From positions 5,518,109-5,582,108 of the forward strand of contig JAJEKV010000004.1 of the NCBI GenBank assembly GCA_021234155.1: 64,000 nucleotides of DNA, in the 5' to 3' direction. This DNA is from Isoetes taiwanensis (Eukaryota > Streptophyta > Lycopodiopsida > Isoetales > Isoetaceae). Both the position numbers and the translations under genes were made by a program. The notes beneath the pieces are model-generated. The model was not told the origin of the DNA. It searched no databases and was given only the letters and a program-made list of their open reading frames with translations. This document shows positions 1 to 11,279 of the stretch, in pieces; position 1 is the stretch's first letter; each line of letters opens with the position of its first letter.

Positions 1-897
1 ACTTGGCCATGCATTTCCATTCTTTATTTGTTCCATGTACCCCACCCGCCCATTCTCATCATTTTTGTGAACTCCCAGTCCATCATATCCTTTGACGGTC
101 AAACAGATTATCAGTCTTCAGTCCAAAAAGTTCGTTTCTTTTCCTCTTGTGAATACACCATTAGTGCCTTCTTATTCTTGACAATGATATGTATTATGCA
201 TTGTGCACTAATGCTACCCACTATGCACCCCATGTGTTATCATCTATCTATACATTTCAAGCTTTTGGGTGGCGGTCGTTGGACGTAGTCATTAGCATAG
301 TTTTCTGTTATTGCCACGATTAGGGATCTTCTAGAAATTAGTTGCTATGAAAGAGACATTTAGAACAACTAATGGTATAATAATATATGCAAACACTTCC
401 CTCACAACCGTCACCACCGTGGCACAAAATCAACATTTCTTATTGATGCACCAACATCTATGCTGAAACTGAACTATTTTTAGTGTCCATGGAGAAAATA
501 GCCTATAAATTGAATTGAGCTGTACTTAAAAAAGACCAGGATAGGACCCACAAAATAGGGCCAATATTGGTAGGAATAGTAAAATGAGTAGCGTGATCTA
601 TGCTACCATTTTTAATATTTCCTTAACTTATGTTCTTAACTCTAGGAGCTCATGTTTTTGGAGCATTTTCAGCATTAGATTCAGTTCACTCTTCGTATTT
701 AAATTGAAGCCTCTGGAGGCAGAAACCACTAGAGTTTTTTATTAATTAAACAGTTCAAGCTCTTCTAATTGCATTGTCTCAATATTCTTCTAATGTTCTT
801 GAGTTCATATTTTGTCTTATTTTCAATAGGTTATGGGCCCACGGTGGTGCGATTTTGATCCATCCGCGTCAATTGCCCCTTATCATTAATTGGCTTT
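1..897. other. Intergenic, no gene recognised
   Basis: Only short chance reading frames are present. The 86-codon frame at 28-288 has no domain, no recognisable family and no splice context. The stretch is A/T-rich and stops where the TTAAGTTA-type repeats begin at 898. Confidence 0.6.
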
Positions 898-1063
898 AGG
901 GTCAATTCCCACTGGTGGTTAAGTTAGGTTAAATATGGCAAATAATGGAAATTTGCTTTCACACTAATACTTAAATTACTACTAGTTAAGTTAGGATTTG
1001 GTTAAATTTTAACTATAGTTAACTTAACGAGGTCAATTTCATACTGACAATAGTTAAGTTAAG

Positions 1064-3210
1064 TTTAATTAAAACTTTAACTGGTCCCCTTATTTTAAAC
1101 TAGAAGTTAAGTGATCTCGGAGAGGTACACTTAACTCAGTTAAGCACTGACTTAACGTAACCGTTAAGTGAGAAAGATTAACAATATAGTTAGGTTAATT
1201 ATTTATATGTTTTATATAAAAATGCATATGACTTGTTGTCGCTTTCAACATCTAGGAATATGCATTTTCATAATATTACATGTATAGTCATATTTTGTTT
1301 TAGAGCTCTTTCAATAATTGCTTGGTGTTTTCATGATAGAAGGACCCCTTATTTCTAACAAATTAGTTGCAAAGTCTAATACTACTTTTGTGTTAACCTT
1401 AGGTGCGTATTACTTATTAATTAGTGTGCATTGTTGGTAGTTGGCATTTATTTTTTCCCCCCAATAGAACTCTCCTTAACTTAACATAAATTCTTACACA
1501 AGGCCCCCAAAATTTAACTCGCATTCATAATCATGATAGAAACTGATATGAGAGTAGTTTTTACTACATGCAATTCAAAATGTCAAGAAAAACTATATGG
1601 CTTTCACAATCACTACTAGTATGATCATAGTTCTTATACTAATTTTATAGCTAACACTAGTTTCTTAAAATTGTTACTAGTCTGATTGATGGTTTTTAAG
1701 CATCCATAGTCAATATTATAATTTTAGATAATTTTACGTACTAGTTATCACTATCATATATAATTTTTAACCTAGTTCTAATCCTCCCAAGTTTTTGATA
1801 AACCATATTTGATTTCTACAAGTGTGCTATGGTTTTTGGCACGTTATTATTTAATATTCTTGTTAGTAGTAGTCTATTATGTTGGTTTATGATGTTGTCT
1901 TTTTAATATACTTAGTTTCAATCCTTCGTGTCACTACTGACCTTAAGCATAGGTTTTTTGTTAACTTGTAATTCCAACTATTATATCTAATTTTTCCCTA
2001 CTTTTAGAGGGCGATCCTCAATTGTTGTAATTATAAACTTATATTATGTACATTGACCTTTTTTTACTGGTTGCATGGTGTATATGCTTTTTCCTTGTTT
2101 TCTACCATTATATGTAGATAGTTAGATAGTTTTATATTGGGCCATGTATATATTTATAATATTTTTTCCAATGTATTATTTTGATATATTAGTTAGTATC
2201 CATAGAGCGTGCACATATTTTGTCTGTATGGTGAGGAGTTATAGATGTATGGTGTACAACATAGCGACAAGGAGTCTCTTCGAGCAACTATGTCAAATCC
2301 TCTAGCTACCAACATGTATCATTCTAGCGAATGTTGATTGCATATGTCCATTGCGAAAAGGGGTACGCAACGTCCTAATGTAAAACTCTAGATAATGCGA
2401 GCATAAGACTTTGATATTCCTGAGCAATGTTCAAATTTTGGGTGGCGAATTTAGGGTTGCGAGTTTAATGTCCTACCAGTAGACCATGCACCTACATGAA
2501 AATTATATAAGTAAATGAAATTGTCCACATGTGCCCAGCGTATGAATGAATGAATGATAGATAGATAGGTAGATAGTGTTTTTACGTCATGCCACATTGG
2601 CATCATCCATGAGGATATATTATGGATCCCCAAAGACTTGAACACAAGATCTCTTAATTGCTAACCCAATGGACTAGCCAATAAATCGAACAAGGGGAAA
2701 TGAGAGATATAAGCTTTGCTCAAGGAGTCAAATCTATTTTGTATTCTTAAATGTTGTCATATGTACTACGATGTGTTGTCATACTCTATAGGTTGATCAC
2801 AATGTCTGATCAATTGGCTCATTTGATGAATTCATTTTGCATGATGATAGAGTGTCCCTAGAAGCTTGATGTTCTAAAATATCTATGGCCATGTTCTTAG
2901 TGTCAACTTGTCTAAAGTCCCAAAATAAAATTAGATAAGTTCTTCGCTTAGATACAACTTGGGGATTATGATATACCAAATCTTCAATCTCTGTTAATAA
3001 TATCCAATCTCATGATATGTGTGGCACATTCATGTAAATGATGTCATTTAACATTTGCTATGTGCACACACATTGCTTAAGAAAGATGTAGCTCTATTTG
3101 CCCATAGTCAATAGCTTGGTTAGCCCTTGAGGTGCTATCACATGTTGAAACATTTGTGCATAAGAATTATTGATGACAGCATGAGAAGTCATGATTTTCG
3201 AAATGAGAGA
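1064..3210. other. A/T-rich intergenic DNA, no gene recognised
   Basis: There is no sustained reading frame. The stretch includes a short run of TAGA repeats near 2556-2577, followed by a tttttacgtcatgcc-type sequence that resembles the tailed ends of the LINEs elsewhere in this window. Confidence 0.5.
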
Positions 3211-3270
3211 CATCTTCAACAACTTGAATGTGACAATATACATCTTTAACAACTTCAATGTGACAATATA
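3211..3270. repeat. Tandem duplication, 2 x 30 bp
   Basis: Copies at 3211-3240 and 3241-3270 differ at two positions. A second small repeat of the same kind (an AATCTAAAGCACAGCTTG unit, twice) follows at about 3408-3452. Both are non-coding. Confidence 0.85.
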
Positions 3271-3479
3271 CATAACCATGCATATATAGGCATCCAAGTT
3301 TAAAAACTAGTCTCCTCTACAGTATTATCCAACCTATACAGTCTTCAAATTCTAAAGACGTGTATCTAGAGCCCTACCTGCTACTGAAGTGCGTGAAATC
3401 CTGTGCATAATCTAAAGCACAGCTTGTGCTGCATAATCTAAAGCACAGCTTGTAAACCTCACCAATCGTTGAGCTTGTA

Positions 3480-4100
3480 AACCTCGCCCTACAAAATCCG
3501 AAACCGGGGCCACAGTAGAAAGGAAGTGCCGGATTTATCCTGCAACATTAGAAACAGAGGACGGTCACAATTTCAGCGCCGTTCTTGGCATGCCATATGC
3601 AGAGCAGAATCCAAATGAGGAGCAGCAGCATCTGGCCGTCCGGCATGGGCGCCATCTCCCCAGGCACATGGGAGGGCCGATCAGCCGCCCAACATGCTCG
3701 GACTTCCCAGCATCAGTCGCCACGACTTCCCAACAGATGACCATGGAGAAGAAAAAAGCCTAAACAATTTTTTTCAAAACCCTAACCCCCATATGTCGGG
3801 CAACCATTACCAAAATCACTCCATAGATAATTTGCAAACCTTAGGTGTGCATGTCTTTAATCAATCGCTAGGTACCCATGACATCCAATATTTGCAAATA
3901 TGGACATGGAAAACCCAAAAGCAGCCCTCTACTTTTCTTTCTGGGTAATTTTTGGAGGGAAAAGCCCTCCAATCCGCTATCGCAGTGGCAGATCTGTCGT
4001 CGATGGATGTCGGTGGAGATGGCGGCCCAGATTCTTGGTAAGTAGGGTCTCAAGGCGCAGATTTGGGCAATCGATTTGGGAAGGGATTTATATTCTGGCT
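3480..4100 (+). other. G+C-richer stretch with a possible splice donor; gene uncertain
   Basis: This stretch is richer in G+C than its surroundings and contains short open frames. A consensus-like donor, CTTG|GTAAGTAGG, lies at about 4036. It could be the 5' leader of an old gene whose later exon is the MSI1-like remnant at 6236, but no peptide here matches the MSI1 N-terminus and no linking exon was found. It is listed only to record what the stretch holds. Confidence 0.2.
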
Positions 4101-4689
4101 TTTTATTTTTTCAAACACTACTGCTTCCTTTTCTTATTTCGGAAGCCAACACCGTTTCCTTCTTTACTTGCCTTTGAACAAGATCGTCTAGATTCTGCAT
4201 GCACTATTCCTTTCTTCTATACATTTTTACCTTTAATGCAGAGCTTTTTGTGTTGCCGTCATTGTTTTTAGCTCTCTCCATATAAAAGAGAAACCAAAGA
4301 TCCAGTTGTGCAGGGCATTTGTTTACTGGTAGACAGTGTGGCATCTCTTATATTTGGAACTTGTAAGCTCTTTTCTCCTGTTTGTTCTGTATAAGAAGTT
4401 ATTCTATATTTAGCGTATTGGACTTGTTTGTACCCAGCTTAGATGCCTAGTTTGAGAAATGAGGCCAGAGAGTAAACCTTTTATCATCCATTTCGCTTTG
4501 TTTACGATTCTATGGCATTAGGAAGGATATAAGACATGTTTTGGATGAGACCTATGGAAAGTAGTACATACAATGCAACAGAAAAACATGTTAGCGCTGC
4601 CGTGCAAATGCATTCAATTGTTTTCAACTGCTCCTAGATTCTTGTCATGTCAAATTATTTGTTGGATTCACTTTAAGCATATCCTTCTA

Positions 4690-5325
4690 TTGATTTTATA
4701 GGTAATGTCTAATAGGAGTGGGCTTTAGTCTTTACTGCACCCTTGGCATTTGCTTTCATAAATCATGGGAACTCATAGGTACTGTTTATTTTATTCATGT
4801 TGGCATGAAAAGGATTGCATGCATGCAAGAGGGAGGATTTTCTTAAAGAGTGCGAAAGCCAAATTGCATACCATTTATTTAACCTCAACATCCAGTTTTA
4901 AGTTGAGAAATGAATTGAGATAGCTTTCATGTTTCCACATTCTCGACACATAAGAAGTGATATCTGTTCTGAATCATAGATGGCTGCATAAACCAGAATG
5001 AGTCTTAGAGGTACTGTGTAAGGTATCTATCAACGGTCATATTCATGGTAAGATTATTTATATAAACAGGATATATTGCAATTCCTTGCTTGCCTTCACG
5101 AAATGCAGTGCACTGGTTGTAATGCTTCCAGATTTTTGATATGTTAAATTAATAAAACATTTTCTTATATTGGTTTTACAGGTAATGTTCTAACTGGGAC
5201 GAGCTTTACTGCGTCCTTGGCTTTTGATTCAATATGGAAAGCATAGGTACTATTTATTTTGTTCATGTTGGCTTGCATGCATGCAAGAGTTTCTCAAAGA
5301 GAGGAAAGATTTCTTAAAGAGGGTC
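4690..5325. repeat. Diverged direct duplication, about 470 bp apart
   Basis: A segment beginning TTTTA(T/C)AGGTAATGT and ending past GCATGCATGCAAGAG occurs at about 4690-4855 and again at about 5170-5325. The offset falls from 480 to 458 bp along the repeat, so indels have accumulated. It was possibly a tandem duplication inside an intron or leader. No coding is evident. Confidence 0.65.
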
Positions 5326-6235
5326 ATTGTGATTTAGGGTTATGCCTTCCTTTTTATCATTTCAGATGGACCTTAGCAGGAAAAGCTGCAACGAATCTTT
5401 CACTCAAAACAATGCAAGTAGGAACAGTAAGCTTGAAGCTCTATTTAATGTTCAATGGTTGTAACAATGTTGTTCCTTATTATCCTTGCATGTTGAATGT
5501 TTCTAAGGTACGACAAGAGCAACATTGGAAGTTTCTTCCTTAGCAAGCATACAAGAAAGGTAACCACTTCAAACTCATCTTCTGCTGCCTACAGGTTCTC
5601 TTTTTCTTAATACATTCTAATCAATGGTTATAACAGGAAAATCCTCTCAATGTTGATGTTGCCGAACTTAAGTTACACCTTGGGTCTTTTTGCATTATTT
5701 TAGCAGGGTTAGAGATTCTTGGGGTTTATTCATTTATAATTGGCTGCAAAAGTTGTTTGGTGCTGTGTAGGGCATCGTTTAGTGGTGCAATTTGTTTGCA
5801 TAGGCAGCTTTGCTTCCTTAAGCCCTAGGTTAGCTGGCTAGAAAAAGAAAAACAGAAAGAATACAATGCAGGAGGTTATGGGATCGATCTGCCTGGCCTT
5901 AATTGCTTAAGTGCTTCAGTTCATGAAAAATAATGTAATATTGCTATTGGACTTATGTTTTAGATGCATATCACTCTGAGCACCATAGTCGATTCATGCA
6001 CATGCTTAATGGAACTTGCAGAGGGTAAGAAAATTCATGCTTCCATCATTGCCCCCATAAAAGGTTCTCTTGGATCCCCATAAAGGTGGTCATCTCCTCC
6101 GTGGATCTGACGGTTCTCAGGCAATGCTACCCTCAAAGGCAACTGTGTTATTAAGGCAAAGGAAATATTTTAGTTAAGCATTGAGTTGTACTGTCTTTAT
6201 CTCCCTTATGCTGACATTTTGTACCTTATGTACAG

Positions 6236-6385
6236 GTTCACAATGGAGTTGTTGAAGATGTCGCATGACATGCAATGCATGAGAATTTATTTGGTTCTAT
6301 TGGAGATGGCCGCTCTCTTCCAATATGGGATACTAGAGCTAGCTTTAAGAAGCTTTTGCATTCTGTTGAAGCTCATAAGGCAGAG
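6236..6385 (+). pseudogene. MSI1: Decayed exon of an MSI1/RBBP4-type WD40 histone chaperone
   Basis: An acceptor TTATGTACAG precedes an exon reading VHNGVVEDVA-stop-HAMHENLFGS, then GDGRSLPIWDTRA and HSVEAHKAE, followed by a donor GTAAAT. The order matches one WD repeat of the MSI1/RBBP4 family (HxxVVEDVAWH, ENLFGS, IWDTR, HSVxAHxAEVN). These proteins are seven-bladed propellers that carry histone H3-H4 in CAF-1, PRC2 and related complexes. The conserved Trp of VAWH is replaced by TGA at 6266-6268, and the acidic GDD of the blade reads GDG. I found no neighbouring MSI1 exons, so this looks like an isolated, non-functional fragment. The family assignment is clear; the paralogue is not. Confidence 0.75.
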
Positions 6386-7226
6386 GTAAATCTGTTTTGG
6401 GGGGTTTCTTATTTGGAATTGCAACACTTCTTAGAACCTCAATGTTTTGTCGTAATAGTGTAGCTGTATTTACTTGCTCATAGCTGTATGATTGCAGTCA
6501 TATGCATCTCTGTATCTAATAGTATTCTTCAATCTATTGATTCTAACAAGTGCGTCACACATGGCACTTTTGAAACAAGGCCAACCTTTGAAGGCGGTCG
6601 AATATTATAGATCAACTGCACACGGAGTTGAACTCGAGTTCTGAAGCCCTGTTTATTGCCAGGCAGCTCATAAAACTTAACCTTTGATATTCGTTAGGGT
6701 ATTTGATGGCTGTAAAAGCCTGATACAGCAAAATTTAATGGGAAAATTTTTAAGCATCATTGTCTTCTGTAGAGTCTTTGCTTTTGAATTCCATTTCATA
6801 AATAAAAATACTAATAAGGAAATCCGAGATTTGGAAAAAATGTTCAAATGAACAATATGCTGAAATATATCAATTACTCACAATTTGGAATCACCACTAT
6901 GTTGGCGCCCTCAAACTTATTGAGCTAATATACTAACGTGGAATACTCTGGTCTCTTACCATATCACCAAACTTGATACATACAATATTAGATATTAATA
7001 TTAAAATCACGTATATTTACAACCTTCTAGAATCATATTGATATCATGAAAAAAAAAACACACTAGTTTTCCACTTTCAAAATTAGATATGTTTACAACA
7101 TTCTTTAATTGTATTGATATCGTGGAAAAAAAAATATACTAGTTTATCTAAACCGAAAAAGTTATATTGATGATTAATCACTATGAAATATTACAATAAC
7201 TATGCACTTGAACTTACAATGATGAT

Positions 7227-7300
7227 TAGAATAGAATAGAATAGAATAGTTTTTTTAACGTCCACGGAGACCAATAGGTCATGGGACCCATACCATAAAA
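7227..7300 (-). mobile_element. LINE 3' end with a (GAATA)n tail
   Basis: On the plus strand, four to five GAATA units (7227-7249) run into TTTTTTTAACGTCCACGG and a sequence like GGTCATGGGACCCATACC. This is the same architecture as the LINE 3' ends at 38201-38290 and 41340-41426 (tail, then TTAACGTCTACG and GGGTCTATGAGACC). It is a minus-strand, severely 5'-truncated copy with a five-base repeat tail instead of the four-base tail of the other copies. Confidence 0.6.
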
Positions 7301-7883
7301 TCACACTAATTACGCGTGCAAAATCACACTATCAATAAACCAAAGATAATACCTATATTTAAGTTGTCATGAAAACCAGCTATAATTATCATCTTTCAGT
7401 ACCATGTTCCGAAACAATATTTGTTTGTCACATTAAGCAATTGCATTGGTAAACTATATTGTATAACTAGACATGGTTTGTAAACTTTTTGGCCCACAAA
7501 TCGATATTGATTTTATGAATTGTTTTTTATTATGAAATCATTATACAAAAATCATACTAATTCAAATTTGGGAGCCTTGTGTTAACTGGTTGTGTGGAAC
7601 AAGCATAGTTAATGCTAAACTAACTTAGCACTTTAACTACTAGTGTGAATCATCAACACAAGCTTTAAGTCAATTTTTTATTTCTAACTTAGTGGGCATA
7701 ATGGGAATGAAATTTTTTATGCATCGTTAAGTTAGTTCTAATTTAACCACCTCAATGGAAAACTAGAACTTTTTTCTAGTTAGATTAAGAGATAACTAAG
7801 TAGTTATACTAACTTAACTTAATGGCGAGTAGGAAATGACCCTTAATCCCTAAGTTATTCATTGTTCTTTCTCTGTCTGTACT

Positions 7884-8640
7884 ATGGATGCTACAAGAAC
7901 CTTGAGTTCATACAAGTGGAGGTTGATCCCAAGATTCAATGGCCAGAACTTCCAAATCTAAAAGTGGTGCATATAGATGATTTTGGCGGATAAAGAGTTG
8001 TGGGATGTCGTCAAAAATTCTGATCTTATTCGAGGAAGTTTGAGTTATTACGTATCTGTTTCACTCGCTGCTTTTGATGATGCCACTGTTAAAGTGGTAC
8101 TTGATCGTCTTGCCAAAGAGGTTCTTGAGAAGGATCGAAAGGCGAGATTAGTTATATGTTCACGTCTGGAAGATGTTCCAGCATGGTTTGTGAAGAGTGC
8201 AAGCAATGCATGTGAAATTTGGAGGATTCTACTAAGACATTATGCATCAAACTTGGCAGAAAATCGACTTGCTCTATGCAAGAAACTTTATAGCCTTCAG
8301 TTACAGGAAGGAAATGATTTCATGGAGCATGTTTATCTGATAAAAAGATTTACTTATTGAGTTACAATCCACAGGCGTGGATGTAGAAGAGGATGAAAAG
8401 GTGTACATGCTTCTGAATAGCTTGCTGCAATCCTTTGAGGTTATTGTCATAAATATGTAAGGGAGGCTTTCAGATTATTCCTTTGAGAAAGCACTAGATC
8501 GTATGAAACCAGAAGTGATCCGCAAGCAAGGACATAGGTCTCCAGACACAGATACTCTGATGTTTACGGATGCTAAGTCTAATCCAACTACAAGAAATCA
8601 AAAGAAAGGGAAGTTTAACCATCATTCAATTAAATTTAGT
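7884..8640 (+). pseudogene. Ty1/Copia gag remnant
   Basis: From ATG 7884 the frame reads MDATRTLSSYKWRLIPRFNG, then NFQI-stop-KWCI-stop, then ADKELWDVV. Further on are AFDDATVKVVL, ARLVICSRLEDVPAWFVK, ACEIWRILLRHY and ENRLALCKKLYSLQLQEGND. This is the usual order of a Copia gag (FNGxNFxxWK...LWDVV...KARxxI...W..L...Y..........L...L). There are in-frame stops at 7959-7961 and 7974-7976. A frameshift near 8350 puts the continuation (GVDVEEDEKVYMLLNSLL) in another frame, and a decayed zinc-knuckle-like GQFRDC lies near 8655. No protease, integrase or reverse transcriptase follows, so this is a truncated, dead copy. Confidence 0.75.
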
Positions 8641-8799
8641 TTATGTCAAGATTTTGGGCAATTTAGGGATTGCTACTTTGTATGGGTTAGTAAACTCGCA
8701 TCGAGCATTTGATTTTTTTATAATAGCACGACATGATTGCATTAACAATAGAAAACCTTTTACATATGTGTCTCTTCAAGCATAATGCCAATGACTTCT

Positions 8800-9760
8800 C
8801 AAAAGACAACCCTAGAGATATCATAGCTTTCTTCTTCACATCAAATGGTATTGTAACCCTACCATTCCTGCTTGGGGTGACCTTTGGGATCCATGAGTAT
8901 AAAATAATATCTAACTCAAGCCATTGATTCCCTTCAATAAGCTTTTTCCTTCATTTCTTTGTCCAACAGTCTCTATATCTTTCTTCATCCGCTACATTTT
9001 GGTGCACTAGACACCACTACTCCACACGAACTTTGTTCACATTGCAGTAACCCTCTTCTTTGCAAATATTAGAGAAGGTGTATCCCAACCACACACGGTA
9101 TATCTCTTCAGGTTCTGGTACTATAAGCGCAAATTGATGGCAAATCAAATCCACTTTGGGATCATAACTCTCCAAGATGTTTAGGCCTCCCTTTCCTAGG
9201 ACTAACGTAATCTTGGTCAGCAGTTGGAGCGACCATCGACATGCAAATACTACTAATTCCATCATTAAATTCTTTAGGTGTTTCCAAATCTCTCCACCTA
9301 ATCTTAGGTAGCCATCCATCTTTCAATTCATTGGGGGATGTATCTACTTTTCCCAATAAGTCATGTGTCGGTGTCCAGTAATTTATCAATGCAAAGTTGG
9401 TATCATCGGGGTTACGTTATCAATGCTTGATGTATTCAGAAATGCCTTCAAATGTGCTTTGCAATGAATCCACCTCTGGTAAGGCTTTGGTTAACCCCTG
9501 GATATCTCAGCTTTGCCATTCTCATCTTCGAACTATATTTTTACTCCATCTGGCCTCCATCTCTCATCTGAAGGTCGCATCCTCCATTGCATTATTGGCT
9601 TCCCTTGTTTGACCCAAAAAGTGTACTGAAGAGGTCTAGACTGACATATTTTTTTTTTGGAAAGGTAAGAACTCTTTGTATTGATCAGATTGGAAGAAGT
9701 ACAATACAAAGATCCCTCATGGATCAGATATAATTTAAGTACATAAGATCCCATATATCT
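8800..9760 (-). pseudogene. Unrecognised decayed coding region
   Basis: On the minus strand, protein-like sequence can be followed through several frames. It reads VKQGKPIMQWRMRPSDERWR (about 9640-9535), FEDENGKAEISRG, a segment ending ITGHRHMTYWEK, KFNDGISSICMSM-like, YDPKVDLICHQFALIVPEPE, IYRVWLGYTFSNICKEEGYC (about 9100-9040), NQWLELDIILYSWIPKVTPS and GRVTIPFDVKKKAMIS. Amino-acid composition and run length look like genuine coding interrupted by several stops and frame changes. I do not recognise the family. A retroelement gag-like protein or a captured host gene are both possible. The Copia gag just upstream is on the opposite strand, so it is probably a separate unit. Confidence 0.35.
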
Positions 9761-10797
9761 GAATCATATCTGTAATTATAGTACTCATAAGAATCTCTCA
9801 ACCTCTTCTTCTATCTAACTGGTACTATAGTATGAAGTTTTTCTCAGTTAAATAAAATACTACAGGAGTCGAATGCCCATTTTCCACAAGCTGCAAATAA
9901 ATCCTGAATGCTCTAAGAAACCTCTTGCAAAAATAAAAATGAAAACGAAAGAGATGAAGAGTAACCTGAACAATCTCCCGCACTGCTCAGAGAAGCCAAC
10001 ATGCTTCAATCTCTGATCAAAATCAACAGATTTACTACCAAATGTCATGTCATGTGTACAATCTTCCACAAAACTTTTTCACAACCAGGCGCCTTTGAGC
10101 AACCCTATAGAAGAAGGTGAAATGCATTCGCTAAGAACTTCCATTAGTCTAGAAAGATTGGCCACAGTTTGAGATTTCAACTGCATACTATACTTTCCAA
10201 ACAATACATCCACATCTTCATGAGTATGTCCAGGCATTAGGAACCCTAAATTCACTCTTTCAAAGACACCCGCAACTATGAAGTAAGATAGAAATGAGAA
10301 TATTCACCTGTTTTTATTCTATCCAGGTTGAAGGAGGAACCTTGGAGGTGACGTGAACTTGAGGTTCCAAAATGTTCAGAGGCACCTGACTTCTTAAACC
10401 TTGCCTTAGTAAACTTCTCTAGAGATTATTAGGCTTTCTATCCAACAATGCACTAAATAGCGGCTAGCTAGCACCTCCAGGCTTGTGAAGGTCACCAGAA
10501 TAACTACTCTCGTAATTCCTCAAGCACCTCGTCACACTTCCAATATGAAACTTTAAACCATCACTCTACAACTGTAAGCTGAAATGCCCATAATAAACTG
10601 GCACCTGCCCATGCAAAATTGCAACCTGTTAGAGAGACCTACATAGGATAAGCTCTATTGATTTGCTTCGGTATGTAACTATACTGTGGCAAACAAGTCT
10701 GTGATTAATCTATCTTATCATGTATAATACAAACATAATGGTTGGGTTCCAATGTTGACAACGTTCTCTACATACAATACGTGGATCTACATGATAG

Positions 10798-11270
10798 CTA
10801 GTCAGTCATGTGCTCTTTCATTTGTTCCCTCATCTTAGCCCTTTGGCTTAGTTGCTTGGTCTTGTCTTTCAACTTAGCACACAAGTTGCACTTTGCAAAG
10901 TTGTTTGAAGTGTCTATAGTGACATTCTTGAAGTGCTTACTCCATAGTCTATGGAAGCTAGGTTGGGATATTGGGGGAGTACCATTAGTTCTCGAAGCAA
11001 AGCATTCATTTCCTTCAATATACTCTTCTGGGTACAATGGGATGGCAGTCTCTTCTCAACAACTATTTTTCCCTATTGATCTTTCCTACTTTTATGTGGC
11101 ATATTCTTTGCATTGAATTCAACATATTTTTCAAAAACCTCCCTAGTAGCTAAGATCCTAGAAGTTGGCCTCAACATGCCATTATTTTCATCTAGTGCAA
11201 TCCTGCTCCCCTTTGCATGCTTTGACTTCCAATTTTGCCAAGATGAAGTTGGAATGCCATGAATATTCAT
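10798..11270 (-). pseudogene. Transposon-type protein fragment with a FAKCNLCAKLKD zinc motif
   Basis: Two overlapping minus-strand frames form one decayed protein: HGIPTSSWQNWKSKH ... LRPTSRILATREVFEKYVEF (11270-11073), then YPEEYIEGNECFASRTNG ... FHRLWSKHFKNVTIDTSNNF, AKCNLCAKLKDKTKQLSQRA and REQMKEHMTD (11037-10798). A W-x-K-H-F block followed by F-A-K-C-x-x-C-x-x-L-K occurs in a widespread group of transposon-like proteins of plants and invertebrates whose exact superfamily I cannot name. A frame change lies between the two parts, and the expected catalytic region downstream is missing, so the copy is dead. Confidence 0.45.
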
Positions 11271-11279
11271 CCATGTTGT

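Larger units (their letters stand above)
898..7843. mobile_element. Candidate large element bounded by inverted subterminal repeats
   Basis: A motif of about 31 bp, approximately AGGGTCAATTCCCACT-n-TTAAGTTA, occurs forward at 898-928 and, weaker, at 1029-1063. It occurs inverted at 7811-7843 and, weaker, at 7684-7712. The outer pair matches at about 79% over 31 bp. Repeated, inward-facing subterminal motifs are typical of hAT, CACTA or MULE transposon ends. No transposase is visible between them, and I could not define the exact termini or a target duplication. Two unrelated copies of one short MITE in opposite orientation would look the same. The interval holds the MSI1-like exon and a LINE 3' end. 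Confidence 0.3.
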
